Source: Butyrivibrio proteoclasticus B316
GTDB lineage: Bacteria; Bacillota; Clostridia; Lachnospirales; Lachnospiraceae
Assembly: GCF_000145035.1 (NCBI RefSeq)
Contig: NC_014387.1
Coordinates: forward strand, 1,310,276 to 1,374,275
Direction of reading: 5' to 3'
Length of the DNA: 64,000 bases
Shown: positions 53,525-62,871 of the stretch, one piece after another
How positions within the stretch are numbered: the first letter of the stretch is position 1
Layout: each line of letters starts with the position of its first letter
The notes under the pieces: generated by a model
What the model was told of the DNA's origin: nothing
The model's database searches: none
What the model saw: the letters and a program-made list of their open reading frames with translations, nothing else
Position numbers and translations under genes: made by a program

Positions 53525-53543
53525 AAAGTGTACTTTGTGAGAC
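53525..53543 (+). repeat. Left copy of a 19-base site bracketing the recombinase module
   Basis: AAAGTGTACTTTGTGAGAC. Compared with the copy at 56298-56316 it differs only at the two central bases of AAAGT-GT-ACTTT (GT here, AC there). Each has an imperfect dyad with half sites around a 2-base core, the shape of a serine-recombinase crossover site. Confidence 0.5.
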
Positions 53544-53663
53544 ATACACAAATCATATAGTATTACAATTTGATTGCACTTTTTTGCTAACAAATTAATT
53601 GTCACACGTTTATTGTACATTGTCAAATATTTGGATGAAAATTATTGTTTTTGCGTCACGTAA

Positions 53664-53690
53664 AAAGGATGGCTTTTCGCCATCCTTTAA
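53664..53690 (-). terminator. Intrinsic terminator of the toxin-antitoxin transcript
   Basis: AAAGGATGGC and GCCATCCTTT pair around a 5-base loop. On the minus strand it ends in CCTTTTTACG, downstream of the antitoxin gene. The 53441-53737 gap otherwise holds the left 19-base site and the GGGGTCTGACCC motif. Confidence 0.7.
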
Positions 53691-53702
53691 TACCTCCGAA
53701 AT

Positions 53703-53714
53703 GGGGTCTGACCC
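53703..53714. repeat. GGGGTCTGACCC motif, left flank of the toxin-antitoxin pair
   Basis: Near-palindromic motif found again in similar form (GGGGGCTGACCCC) at 54610-54622 on the other side of the pair. Such motifs are often dispersed or lie at the ends of small mobile cassettes. Confidence 0.45.
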
Positions 53715-53737
53715 GCTGTTTCAGTGTTCAAAAATAA

Positions 53738-54067
53738 TCATTTTATGCTCTCAACTACATTTGAAGACACAAATGAAAGCTCTGTTTCTTCCCCCTGATC
53801 AAGTATACTCAAAAGGCGGCATGCAGGACCTGTAGGATGAGTACGCCCTAGTTCCCAAGCCTCGACCGTTTTTTTAGACACGCCCATGTAATTTGCAAAA
53901 ACAGTCTGGGTCATGCCTGCTTTGTTTCGAATATTCTTAATTTGACTGTTTGAATACTTAGTAATGGGTGCTATTACAAACACAGTCTTCTTAGCTTTAC
54001 CAATTCCTTTTTCGTAATCTATAGCTTCCTGTAATCCATCACGTAAATCTTCAAATAATGAACTCAT
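53738..54067 (-). CDS. HigA-type antitoxin, XRE family
   Basis: 109 residues. The second half is a helix-turn-helix with MTQTVFANYMGVSKKTVEAWELG, typical of HigA antitoxins that bind both the toxin and the operon operator. The N-terminal half (about 1-50) is a flexible segment that may wrap the toxin. ATG overlaps the toxin stop in an ATGA arrangement (54064-54067), so the two are translationally coupled. Toxin-first order is characteristic of the higBA group. Confidence 0.88.
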   Translation of the reverse strand: MSSLFEDLRDGLQEAIDYEKGIGKAKKTVFVIAPITKYSNSQIKNIRNKAGMTQTVFANYMGVSKKTVEAWELGRTHPTGPACRLLSILDQGEETELSFVSSNVVESIK

Positions 54068-54441
54068 GATTTGTCCCTCCTGTTTTTTGCAGCCTCATCT
54101 TTAAGGGATTTAACAAGTTTCTTAAGCATTTGTTTTTCATTTTGTGTTAGATTATCTTGCTCATCTTTTGTGAAAGCTGTAATTAGATAAATAACCTCAT
54201 ACTCTTCAAAATCAGTATAGCAAACCCTTACACTTCCACTCTTTCCTTTATTTTCCAAAGGAAACCTTACTTTTCGTATTCCTCCAGTGCCTTCCATCAC
54301 CGGTCCCGATTGTGGATCCTTTAGTAGCAATAATTGCAGAGCAGTTAATTCTTCATCGGTCAATCCGATTTCTTTCCATCTTTTTGTAAAAAGCGGAACT
54401 TCTATAAATGTCCTGCTTAACATATAATCTTCTATTCTCAT
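54064..54441 (-). CDS. HigB/RelE-type toxin
   Basis: 125 residues, a RelE/ParE-fold mRNA interferase of the COG4737 type. Seen: FTKRWKEIGLTDEELTALQ, the pre-strand GTGGIRKVRFP, GSVRVCYTDF and the end strand VIYLITAFTKDEQDNLT, which is the core of the family. The C-terminal helix is lysine-rich. The family cuts ribosome-bound mRNA. The predicted transcription start coincides with the ATG, so the message is probably leaderless. The antitoxin follows with a 4-base overlap. Confidence 0.87.
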   Translation of the reverse strand: MRIEDYMLSRTFIEVPLFTKRWKEIGLTDEELTALQLLLLKDPQSGPVMEGTGGIRKVRFPLENKGKSGSVRVCYTDFEEYEVIYLITAFTKDEQDNLTQNEKQMLKKLVKSLKDEAAKNRRDKS

Positions 54442-54476
54442 ACTTATAATATATATCCTACATTGTAGGGTGTCAA
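54442..54476 (-). promoter_or_regulatory. Toxin-antitoxin promoter with embedded operator
   Basis: Minus strand: TTGACA (54476-54471), 17 bases, TATATT (54453-54448), then 6 bases to the ATG. The spacer contains the palindrome CCTACAATGTAGG (54457-54469), a likely HigA operator. Confidence 0.78.
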
Positions 54477-54609
54477 TATGGTCATATTTGCACGCAAACG
54501 TACATTGGTTTGTAAAAAACTATCCTAAGCAAAATAAAATCACAACGTTCAAACCGACGTGATATAACCCAAAGCCCTCGAAGTCATTTTTGTTACATTT
54601 TTCCGTAAA

Positions 54610-54622
54610 GGGGGCTGACCCC
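54610..54622. repeat. GGGGGCTGACCCC motif, right flank of the toxin-antitoxin pair
   Basis: Similar to the motif at 53703-53714. The remnant reading frame that follows becomes open immediately to its right, as if this were an insertion boundary. Confidence 0.45.
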
Positions 54623-54721
54623 ATATGCAGGTTCCTCTATGCCACCAGATCTGCACCAGTACTCAATGCAGTCAACGAGTACAATACAGTCTTATATTTT
54701 GAAGAAAGTGAGGATGAATAA
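54623..54721 (+). pseudogene. Truncated gene remnant (C-terminal tail only)
   Basis: The frame reads ...RFLYATRSAPVLNAVNEYN and ends LYFEESEDE followed by TAA at 54719-54721. The composition looks like genuine protein, but no start or ribosome site exists, and the frame runs into the GGGGGCTGACCCC motif on its left. Its stop overlaps the next start codon (TAATG), as in a coupled operon. I infer that the 5' part was lost when the flanking toxin-antitoxin cassette arrived. The family is unknown. Confidence 0.5.
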
Positions 54722-55020
54722 TGATGTTTAATGAAGACGTTTCTGCAGAACTCCAGGATATCCTTGAGATTGAATTACACAGGTACAAACGAGAAATAGG
54801 CCACATGACCAAAGAAGAATGGAACCTGCTGGTAAACTGGGTTTACTCTGGCCATAGTCCCTACACCAACGGAGATGGCGTCTTTGACGATGATGGCTGG
54901 CCTCTTGACTTCATAAACACTCTCCGCAGCTGGAACGAGATGCAGGAATACAGTGATAGCTTAGATGATGAGACTTCTTGCGATTATGCTGACTTGAATA
55001 TTTTACTAGCAAGTAAATAA
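54721..55020 (+). CDS. Hypothetical acidic small protein
   Basis: 99 residues, acidic, starting MMFNEDVSAELQDILEIEL. Helical first half, then LVNWVYSGHSPYTNGDGVFDDDGWPLDFI, which has several aromatic residues and glycine turns. I do not recognise a family. Its ATG overlaps the stop of the truncated remnant, and GTGAGGATG upstream gives a ribosome site. It was probably the second gene of an operon whose first gene has been damaged. Followed by a recombinase gene on the opposite strand, 14 bases away. Confidence 0.65.
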   Translation: MMFNEDVSAELQDILEIELHRYKREIGHMTKEEWNLLVNWVYSGHSPYTNGDGVFDDDGWPLDFINTLRSWNEMQEYSDSLDDETSCDYADLNILLASK

Positions 55021-55034
55021 AAAACATCTTTTAT

Positions 55035-55936
<902 letters not shown>

Positions 55937-56266
55937 TTATGATACTAAATCTTTTATTATCACATATACTGCATTATAAGTTTTCTCATCAAGACCAGAC
56001 AGCATGTCCATGAGATCAGTTTTATTAGAATCTCTCTCTTTTTCAGAAAAGGTCTTAAAAAAGGTTTCCGGAGTAACATTTAAATATTCACATATTTGGA
56101 AGAAATTCTGAATTGTAGGGAAAGATCTAAGATTTTCTATATTATTGATATAGCCTGGATTCTGGCCAAGTTCAAGACTCATTTTGCGCGCAGAAACTTT
56201 AGCTTTTTTTCGAAGTTCACGAAGCCTTATTGCCATTTTTTCACCCATTTCATCAGCATATGCCAT
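55937..56266 (-). CDS. XRE family transcriptional regulator
   Basis: 109 residues. Residues about 10-70 are a Cro/CI helix-turn-helix: IRLRELRKKAKVSARKMSLELG and PGYINNIENLRSFPTIQNFFQIC. The C-terminal 35 residues are charged and may dimerise. Good ribosome site TAAGGGGGA 8 bases before ATG. The gene is likely part of the mobile or accessory module. The right 19-base site lies 32-50 bases upstream, in its promoter region, so that site could instead be its operator. Confidence 0.9.
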   Translation of the reverse strand: MAYADEMGEKMAIRLRELRKKAKVSARKMSLELGQNPGYINNIENLRSFPTIQNFFQICEYLNVTPETFFKTFSEKERDSNKTDLMDMLSGLDEKTYNAVYVIIKDLVS

Positions 56267-56297
56267 CTGATCATCCCCCTTAGAAGTGAAATATCAA

Positions 56298-56316
56298 AAA
56301 GTACACTTTGTGAGAC
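56298..56316 (+). repeat. Right copy of the 19-base site
   Basis: AAAGTACACTTTGTGAGAC. See the left copy at 53525-53543. The two are identical except for the central dinucleotide AC, which is the reverse complement of GT. Confidence 0.5.
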
Positions 56317-56421
56317 GCTAATGATATGATTTGCGACTAAAATGTGGAGTAAAAATATACCTGGTTATATCCAGAGAAAGGGAGAATCCAATTAGGTGAT
56401 AATTGGACTTTAGGTCTAATC

Positions 56422-56919
56422 ATGAAGCATTTTTCTTCAAGACATTTTGTGATTTGTAACGTAGGAATGTTTTCATTAGGCGCAATTATATCCTCGTCTT
56501 TTTTTTACGAACTTGTAAAAAAGCATCTAATTGGTAGAAGGTCAGAGGTAAATTCATACAAATCCTATTATGAAATGATGAGGAAATGGATACCTCTATA
56601 TCAAAAGGGAATTAGGATTGCAAAGTATTTTGAGGACAATAACTATAGAAAAATAGCTATCTATGGTATGGGCGACATGGGGATTTTATTCTATGAAGAT
56701 GTTAAGGAAAGCGAATTAGAAATAGCATATGTAATTAAAGCTCATGAAGGAGAAAGAGATATTGGCAAAGAAATAAAGGACATAGAGGATGATTTGGATG
56801 CAGTTGATGCAATAGTAGTATGTGAAATAGGAGCCTATGATTATGTATCAAATTTGCTAAGGGACAGGATCGATTATCCGTTAATACCACTGGATGACAT
56901 TATTTATGAATTATTCTAA
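56422..56919 (+). CDS. Hypothetical protein with membrane anchor and Rossmann-like tail
   Basis: 165 residues. One hydrophobic segment near residues 10-30, then a basic helix and a C-terminal domain with YRKIAIYGMGDMGILFYEDV, a nucleotide-binding-like turn. That kind of fragment also occurs at the end of many sugar methyltransferases and glycosyltransferases in surface-polysaccharide clusters, so this may be a truncated or free-standing form. The start is uncertain: ATG 56422 has no ribosome site, and ATG 56467 follows GTAGGA. The 3' end overlaps the next gene. First gene of the polysaccharide operon, after a ccaatta/taattgg hairpin (56388-56406). Confidence 0.6.
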   Translation: MKHFSSRHFVICNVGMFSLGAIISSSFFYELVKKHLIGRRSEVNSYKSYYEMMRKWIPLYQKGIRIAKYFEDNNYRKIAIYGMGDMGILFYEDVKESELEIAYVIKAHEGERDIGKEIKDIEDDLDAVDAIVVCEIGAYDYVSNLLRDRIDYPLIPLDDIIYELF

Positions 56920-57904
56920 TGAAAAACCATTATTGTCAATTATAATATCTACATTTAATAGATGTACGTTACTTGTAAATAACTTGAAACGAATGTTGGA
57001 GTGTGAGTGTGAAGACATAGAGTTTATTATTGGTGATAATGGCTCGACAGATTCAACTTGGAGTCAATTGAAGGAAATTAAGAGTTGTAAAGTATGCATT
57101 GTTCATAATGATAAAAATTTAGGATTTGAGAATTTCTGGCTATTATCAAGAAATGCAAGAGGAAAATTTTTTTTATTTTTGAATGATCGAGATTATATTG
57201 ATCAATATGGCTTAAAGAGTTTGGTAAAGCTTATTTCTACTGCTCCTAATTATGATTTTATTTCATGTGAATGGAGATTGTATAAAAAAGGTACATATAA
57301 TGCTCGTGATGCATTAAATATTTATTTTTCGTCAAGACACCCGGGAATGCTTATCTATAATAGTTCTTTTATATCTAAAAATATAGATAGAGATTATCTT
57401 GAATTATTGTTGCGCAATTCACAAAATTCTGTGGCAAATATCTATATTGTGTTTCAAATACTTCAAAATGTTCATATAGTTTATGTTCATAACAATAGTT
57501 TTATTATTCAACCCTTTAATAGAGAAAAAATACCAAAAAAAAGAAAAGAATACTATGATGTTCCTTATGTTTCTCTTGAATATAGAAATAAAGAATTTGT
57601 CGATTGGGTGAAATATGCAAATGATATGCCTGATCAAAAGAGAAGTAATGAAATTCTTTTAGCTATGTTTAAAGATTCACTTATGACGGTAACCTGGGAG
57701 TTTTACATAAGCATGAAAATACCAGGTTTTGCTAAAAGAAACAATTTTGAAAATCACAAGTATGATGAATGGCTTATAAATGGATGCGCATTCACGATAC
57801 ATTCATTGCATAACTGTTTTAGGTATAAAAGAAATATAAAAAAAGAAATGTTGATTCTTATGTTGAAGAATTATTATCAATGTTTAAAAAATCTTATTGG
57901 GTAA
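56906..57904 (+). CDS. Family 2 glycosyltransferase
   Basis: 332 residues from ATG 56906. The N-terminal GT-A fold begins PLLSIIISTFNR, then EFIIGDNGSTDST, the nucleotide-sugar-binding region, and LFLNDRDYID, which takes the place of the usual DxD metal site. The sugar donor and acceptor cannot be read from the sequence. The C-terminal half (about 190-332) is basic and poorly conserved. It overlaps the previous gene by 14 bases. Base composition is more AT-rich than the chromosome backbone, with many ATA/AAA codons, suggesting transfer of the cluster. Confidence 0.85.
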   Translation: MNYSNEKPLLSIIISTFNRCTLLVNNLKRMLECECEDIEFIIGDNGSTDSTWSQLKEIKSCKVCIVHNDKNLGFENFWLLSRNARGKFFLFLNDRDYIDQYGLKSLVKLISTAPNYDFISCEWRLYKKGTYNARDALNIYFSSRHPGMLIYNSSFISKNIDRDYLELLLRNSQNSVANIYIVFQILQNVHIVYVHNNSFIIQPFNREKIPKKRKEYYDVPYVSLEYRNKEFVDWVKYANDMPDQKRSNEILLAMFKDSLMTVTWEFYISMKIPGFAKRNNFENHKYDEWLINGCAFTIHSLHNCFRYKRNIKKEMLILMLKNYYQCLKNLIG

Positions 57905-57909
57905 AAAGC

Positions 57910-58986
57910 ATGAGTGACAAAAATATTGAATTTGACTATTTAAAAGGATATGGAGATATACATAAATACGATCAAGTGCGTTCAAAATGCTTATGGGGAA
58001 AACATCCAAAGCAACCAATGTTTTCTATTTATATCCCGACGTATAAAAGATTGAAATTATTGAAACTTTCTCTCAAATCTGCAATGGAACAGCAAGAATT
58101 TGATAATTATGAGATTGTAATTGTTGACAATGATAATGATGAGACTGATTGTGAGGTGCTTGAGTATATAGAGACCTTAAATTGTCCGCGTGTAGTCTAT
58201 TACAAGAATGAAAAGAATATTGGTATATATGGAAATACATTGCGGGGAGCAACTCTTTCTCATGGAAAGTATGTGGCGCTGTTGAATGACGATGATCTTC
58301 TTCATCCATATTATCTATATGTTATGAGTTCTTTTATTAACCGTTATGGCTATTTTGGTGTAGTAGGCTCAATTCCACACGAATTTAGAGAAGATAATTT
58401 CAGATTTCCTTCACTCCCGAGAGGTATTTATGCGTATAAAGTAAGCAACTATGAGTTTTTCTTTGGATGCTCGGTAACATCTCCGGGATTATTGTATCCT
58501 CGGGCTCTAATACAGGATATTTATAATGCTCATGAAGAATTGCTTATGGGAGATCAGATTATTCAATATAAAGGATTGGTTAAATGTGGACTTTATTTTA
58601 TATGCTTTCCTATTTCTGCATATCGAATCCAAAATAATGCTACGCTAAAAAATGATGTCCTAAAACAAATGATGATTCATATGTGCGGATTTAAAAAACA
58701 AATATCTCAAGATGATGCATATTTAAAGATGTTTATGAAGTTTTTTAGAAAAGAATATTTCAATTGGTATATTTCTTCTTCAACAGATTTTTGGAAAAAG
58801 AAGTCGATTAAAAATGAAATTTTAAATAGTGTTGGAATAAAAAAAGATATCAGTGATTCTCTAAAAAGCATGGTGGTTCGTACGATTATTCATAAGGTTC
58901 ATGAGCATTACGGAATACTCAGAGGAAATGAACATGATACGTTGATTATACCAGATAGGATCGTAATTGAATCAAAGAAATATTGA
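57910..58986 (+). CDS. Family 2 glycosyltransferase
   Basis: 358 residues. Begins MSDKNIEFDYLKGYG and reaches the GT-A fold at FSIYIPTYKRLKLL. EIVIVDNDNDETD and the DxD-type motif LLNDDD (metal/nucleotide sugar) follow. GLLYPRA and GDQIIQYKGLV lie in the acceptor half. Start chosen at ATG 57910, 5 bases after the previous stop; a longer frame starts inside the preceding gene. It probably adds one sugar to a lipid-linked repeat unit. Specificity is unknown. Confidence 0.87.
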   Translation: MSDKNIEFDYLKGYGDIHKYDQVRSKCLWGKHPKQPMFSIYIPTYKRLKLLKLSLKSAMEQQEFDNYEIVIVDNDNDETDCEVLEYIETLNCPRVVYYKNEKNIGIYGNTLRGATLSHGKYVALLNDDDLLHPYYLYVMSSFINRYGYFGVVGSIPHEFREDNFRFPSLPRGIYAYKVSNYEFFFGCSVTSPGLLYPRALIQDIYNAHEELLMGDQIIQYKGLVKCGLYFICFPISAYRIQNNATLKNDVLKQMMIHMCGFKKQISQDDAYLKMFMKFFRKEYFNWYISSSTDFWKKKSIKNEILNSVGIKKDISDSLKSMVVRTIIHKVHEHYGILRGNEHDTLIIPDRIVIESKKY

Positions 58987-59006
58987 TCGAGGATTGGGGG
59001 GACCAT

Positions 59007-59537
59007 ATGATTTATGAAAAATTACTTGTTGAAGGATGTTATCTTTTCAAAAGAAATATTCCTAAAGATGAAAGAGGATATTTTTCTAGGATAGCAGATG
59101 TTAATGAAATAAAAAAGACTGGGCTAAATGCTGAGTTTGTTCAAATTAGTGCATCGAGAAATTATAAAAAAGGCACTTTACGAGGAATGCATATGCAGAT
59201 TGGCACATCAGCAGAAGAGAAATATATTTCATGTGTTGAGGGAGAAGTATATGACGTATGCTTAGATCTTAGAAAAACATCGCCTACATACTTAAAGTAT
59301 TGCAGCGCAGTATTATCAGAGGAAAATGGATATGCTATTTATATTCCTAAGGGATGCGCACATGGGTTTGTTTCGCTTAGAGATAATTCACAACTGATTT
59401 ATTTTATGACTAACGAGCATGACAAACAAGCTGAGAGAGGTTATTTATGGAGCGACCCAGCTTTTTCCATTGATTGGCCAATTTTGCCGGAAGTAATCTC
59501 TGATAGAGATAATAATTGGCCATTATATGAGGTGTGA
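59007..59537 (+). CDS. dTDP-4-dehydrorhamnose 3,5-epimerase-like protein (RmlC family)
   Basis: 176 residues, cupin fold. Seen: FKRNIPKDERGYFSR, RNYKKGTLRGMHMQ with the catalytic histidine, EGEVYDVCLDLRK, and IPKGCAHGFVSL. The family epimerises 4-keto-6-deoxy sugars attached to dTDP. RmlA, B and D are not adjacent, so this could be a 3- or 5-epimerase for a different deoxysugar, together with the dehydratase and C-methyltransferase downstream. Start chosen at ATG 59007 after GGGGGGA; a TTG at 58983 overlaps the previous stop and lacks a ribosome site. Confidence 0.88.
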   Translation: MIYEKLLVEGCYLFKRNIPKDERGYFSRIADVNEIKKTGLNAEFVQISASRNYKKGTLRGMHMQIGTSAEEKYISCVEGEVYDVCLDLRKTSPTYLKYCSAVLSEENGYAIYIPKGCAHGFVSLRDNSQLIYFMTNEHDKQAERGYLWSDPAFSIDWPILPEVISDRDNNWPLYEV

Positions 59538-59538
59538 T

Positions 59539-60888
59539 ATGCAATTAAGCATTCTTCACATTGCAGCGCATATGGGGGCTGGGGCAGGTAAAGCTATTTC
59601 GGGGATAGCAATTAATGATAAATCAAATAAATATGAAATTCTTCTACTTCAAATTCCCCAAAAAAAAGATCACATAACTAATTGCATAAAAAATGGAATA
59701 AAGGTTTCGATATGCCAGGATTTGAATGACTTAGAAGATAAGGTATCTTCGGCAGATATTGTTGTTATTAATTGGTGGAATCATCCTTCTATTTATGATG
59801 CGCTGGTACATGTACAAAATACTAAAGCACGATTTATTATTTGGAATCATATTAATGGACTTGAGTATCCAAGATTAAAAATATGTCTTCTCAATGCTTT
59901 TGATGCTTGTATGTTTACGTCAAGTGCGTCATTTATAAATTCTCATTGGACAGTAGATGAAAAAAATAAACTTCAAGAAAAAAGTGAAGTTGTGTATGGG
60001 ATGGGAGATTTTAAGCCAGAGTTTTATTCTCCTAAAGAGAATTACCAAATATGTGATGAAATAAAAGTTGGCTATGTGGGGTCACTTGACTATGCGAAAC
60101 TTAATTCAGATGTAGTTCTATGGATAAAAAGGATAACAGAAAAAGAAAAAAGAGCTTCTTTTTATTTTGCGGGTGATTGTCTCCCTGATTTTAAGCACGA
60201 TATAGAAAAAAATAAACTAAATAGCAAGGTTCATTTTTTGGGTTTTCGCAATGATATTCCAGAATTATTGAAAGGGTTTGATGTATTTGTCTATCCGTTA
60301 AATCCTCATAATTTTGCAACTACTGAAAATGCTTTGATTGAAGCTATGGCTGTGGGATTGCCAATAATTGCTAGTAGAGGAGTTGTTGAAGAAGCAATTA
60401 TCGCGAATGGGAAGGATGGAATACTTGTTGAGAATGAAGAGGAGTTTGTTTCGGCTTTCACAAAAATAATGAAAGACGAAAAAAAGAGAATAGAACTAGG
60501 TCATAATGCTAGGAAAGATGCTATTAGAAAATATAGTATTGTCGAGAATTTAGAAAGATATCATAAGGTTATTGAAAAGGTAAAAAGCATAGATAAGCAT
60601 AAACATAATTTTTCTGAAATATTTGGAGGAAAGCCTCATGAATGGTTTTTTTATGGGTGCAGTTCTGAGGAAAAAATGATTATTGAAAAATCTTTAATTG
60701 ATAATTGTTATAGCAACGAGGAATTACTAAATCTTGGAGCAATATTTTGGGGTGAAAATAAAGGATCTGTTGAGCAGTTCTATCAATATGATAAAACGGA
60801 TACGATATTAAACAGAATACATAAAAAAATGATATTGGAAAGGACGAAAGATGAAAGCAAAAATAGGAACAAGATATCACAAGAATAG
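59539..60888 (+). CDS. Family 4 (GT-B) glycosyltransferase with C-terminal extension
   Basis: 449 residues. The donor-binding half contains KVGYVGSLDYAKLN, then FYFAGDCLPDF, KVHFLGFRNDIPELLKGFDV, and the E-x7-E-type motif TTENALIEAMAVGLPIIAS. These are the hallmarks of GT4. Residues about 365-449 are an extra charged segment of unknown role. Start ATG 59539 is 1 base after the previous stop, with GAGG as ribosome site. The gene overlaps the following radical SAM gene by 38 bases, in a tight operon. Confidence 0.88.
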   Translation: MQLSILHIAAHMGAGAGKAISGIAINDKSNKYEILLLQIPQKKDHITNCIKNGIKVSICQDLNDLEDKVSSADIVVINWWNHPSIYDALVHVQNTKARFIIWNHINGLEYPRLKICLLNAFDACMFTSSASFINSHWTVDEKNKLQEKSEVVYGMGDFKPEFYSPKENYQICDEIKVGYVGSLDYAKLNSDVVLWIKRITEKEKRASFYFAGDCLPDFKHDIEKNKLNSKVHFLGFRNDIPELLKGFDVFVYPLNPHNFATTENALIEAMAVGLPIIASRGVVEEAIIANGKDGILVENEEEFVSAFTKIMKDEKKRIELGHNARKDAIRKYSIVENLERYHKVIEKVKSIDKHKHNFSEIFGGKPHEWFFYGCSSEEKMIIEKSLIDNCYSNEELLNLGAIFWGENKGSVEQFYQYDKTDTILNRIHKKMILERTKDESKNRNKISQE

Positions 60889-61858
60889 GACAGAATTACA
60901 AAATGTAATACCGTTATCTACACCATTTATTCTTTATTTGGACCCATCTAGTGCTTGTAACTTGTGCTGTAATTTTTGTCCATGTGGAGGGGCACATAAA
61001 GATTTATGGACTGAATCGAAAAGAAATAGTATTGGTGTAATGGATTTTGAATTATATAAAAAAATAATAGATGATTGCCAAGGATTTCCCGACAAAATAA
61101 AAGTATTAAGATTATACAAGGAAGGTGAACCATTGGTAAATAAACGTTTACCAGAAATGATAGAGTATGCTAATAAATCTGGAAAATTTGAAACAATCGA
61201 TTTTACAACAAATGGAACTCTGTTGGAGCCTGATATAAATAGGAAACTTGTTGAGGCTGGATTGTCAAGAATAAATATTTCAGTAGAGGCTCTTGATGCA
61301 AAAGGATATAAAAATATAAGTAATGTGGATATCGATTATGATAATTTTGTAAATAATATCCGAGATTTGTATGAGCATAAGGGAAATTGCCATATTTTTA
61401 TAAAAACTATGGTAGACAATTTGGATAAAGAAACAGAGCAGAAATTCTATGATTTGTTTGGCGACATATGTGATGAAATAGCCATGGAACATATTGCTAA
61501 CTGTTGGCCGGGTTTTGAAAATACTTCAGAACATGTAAATGTTTATCATGGTGAAGGCTATAAAGAATATACAGTTTGTCCAAGAATTTTTTATATTTTG
61601 ACAATAAATTCAAACGGGAGTGCATCTCATTGCATAGTTGATTGGAATTATAAGGGAATTATTGGAGATGCAAGAACACAGAATGTTGTTGATATTTGGA
61701 ATAGTAAGGAATATTCAGATATAAGATTAGCACATCTTAATTGCCAGAGGAGAAGTATAGAACTCTGCAAAGATTGTATGGAAATTGAATCTGCAGCTGT
61801 AGATAATATCGATGAATATAGGGAAATGATATTAAAAAAGGTTACAAATCAGATATGA
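60851..61858 (+). CDS. Radical SAM protein with SPASM-like C-terminus
   Basis: 335 residues. The [4Fe-4S] cluster motif CxxxCxxC is C36-C40-C43 in SACNLCCNFCPCGG. GEPL and DFTTNGTLL are SAM-barrel motifs. A C-terminal cysteine cluster (CPRIF, CIVDWN, CQRRSIELCKDC) resembles a SPASM domain that binds extra clusters. In polysaccharide operons such enzymes may dehydrate, epimerise or modify a sugar, but the substrate is unknown. It starts inside the glycosyltransferase gene and its stop overlaps the next start (ATGA). Confidence 0.85.
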   Translation: MKAKIGTRYHKNRTELQNVIPLSTPFILYLDPSSACNLCCNFCPCGGAHKDLWTESKRNSIGVMDFELYKKIIDDCQGFPDKIKVLRLYKEGEPLVNKRLPEMIEYANKSGKFETIDFTTNGTLLEPDINRKLVEAGLSRINISVEALDAKGYKNISNVDIDYDNFVNNIRDLYEHKGNCHIFIKTMVDNLDKETEQKFYDLFGDICDEIAMEHIANCWPGFENTSEHVNVYHGEGYKEYTVCPRIFYILTINSNGSASHCIVDWNYKGIIGDARTQNVVDIWNSKEYSDIRLAHLNCQRRSIELCKDCMEIESAAVDNIDEYREMILKKVTNQI

Positions 61859-62871
61859 AGGTATTATTCATTGGCGGAAACGGAAATATTAGTTGGTGGT
61901 GTGTTCAAAAGTGTATAAATGAAGGAATTGAGGTTTATGAATTAAATAGAGGAGCATCTCGGTTAACTCGAAGAGACGTTCAAGATGATGTTATTCAGAT
62001 AATAGCGGACATCAGAGACGAAAAAAATGTACTAAGGTCACTTGGGAATATACATTTTGATGTTGTGTGTGATTTTATTTGCTTCAATTCCGAACATGCT
62101 AAGCGCGCGATTAGATTGTTTTATGGCAGATGCGATCAATATATTGTTATTTCATCTGAAGCAATATATCAAAGAAGAAGTAAATATATCCCATTTAACG
62201 AAAATACGCCTAAGTATGAAATGGATATAGAGGATAGTTATATTGCTGGGAAAATCGAGATAGAAAGAGAGTTTCAAATAGCTTTCAAAGATAATGCATT
62301 TCCGGTTACAATCGTGCGACCAGGCTATACTTACGATACTATTATACAGATGCCTATTGGACAAAATTGTTTTACTGCGCCAAAAAGACTTTTAGAGGGA
62401 TACCCACTACTTATGCCAGGCGATGGTGAAAACTTAGTTGCACCACTTCATTCACGTGATTTTGCGGAAGCTTTTTTCTCTCTTATTGGGAATATGCGAA
62501 CTATTGGGGAAAGCTATAATATAGCGGCAGAATGGTTAATAACTTGGAACGAGATGGGAGAGTATATACTAGAGGCTTTGGGCTTGGATAAAAGTAATAT
62601 TGTGCATATTCCGAGAGCAGATGCATTAAAAATTAATGATTTCTATAGTCAGATTGTTTGCGAACAACACATGTGGCATTACATTTTTGACGTATCAAAG
62701 ATCAAAAACATAGCAAATGGTTGGAAGCAAACGGTTTCTTTTGAAGAAGGAGTGAAAGAAACCATCTCATGGTTGTTAGAAAATCCAGTCAGACAAAGAA
62801 TAAATAAAGATTATGACCAAAAGCTAATGAAGTTGTATGACATATATTATCCAGGAGGAATTGTAAAGTGA
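61855..62871 (+). CDS. NAD-dependent epimerase/dehydratase (extended SDR)
   Basis: 338 residues. N-terminal Rossmann motif MKVLFIGGNGNISWW, then the partner strand VVCDFICFN and SSEAIY. The catalytic pair YxxxK is SYIAGKIEIE, and RPGYTYD follows. It belongs to the nucleotide-sugar SDR group that interconverts or reduces sugars. The ATG overlaps the radical SAM stop (ATGA), so translation is coupled. Next gene overlaps its stop by 4 bases. Exact reaction is not determined; the pathway context is a modified deoxysugar. Confidence 0.88.
   Translation: MKVLFIGGNGNISWWCVQKCINEGIEVYELNRGASRLTRRDVQDDVIQIIADIRDEKNVLRSLGNIHFDVVCDFICFNSEHAKRAIRLFYGRCDQYIVISSEAIYQRRSKYIPFNENTPKYEMDIEDSYIAGKIEIEREFQIAFKDNAFPVTIVRPGYTYDTIIQMPIGQNCFTAPKRLLEGYPLLMPGDGENLVAPLHSRDFAEAFFSLIGNMRTIGESYNIAAEWLITWNEMGEYILEALGLDKSNIVHIPRADALKINDFYSQIVCEQHMWHYIFDVSKIKNIANGWKQTVSFEEGVKETISWLLENPVRQRINKDYDQKLMKLYDIYYPGGIVK

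Noticed and set aside
53599..53835. 78-codon plus-strand frame opposite the antitoxin 3' end
   Set aside because: It spans the minus-strand terminator and lies opposite the XRE antitoxin.
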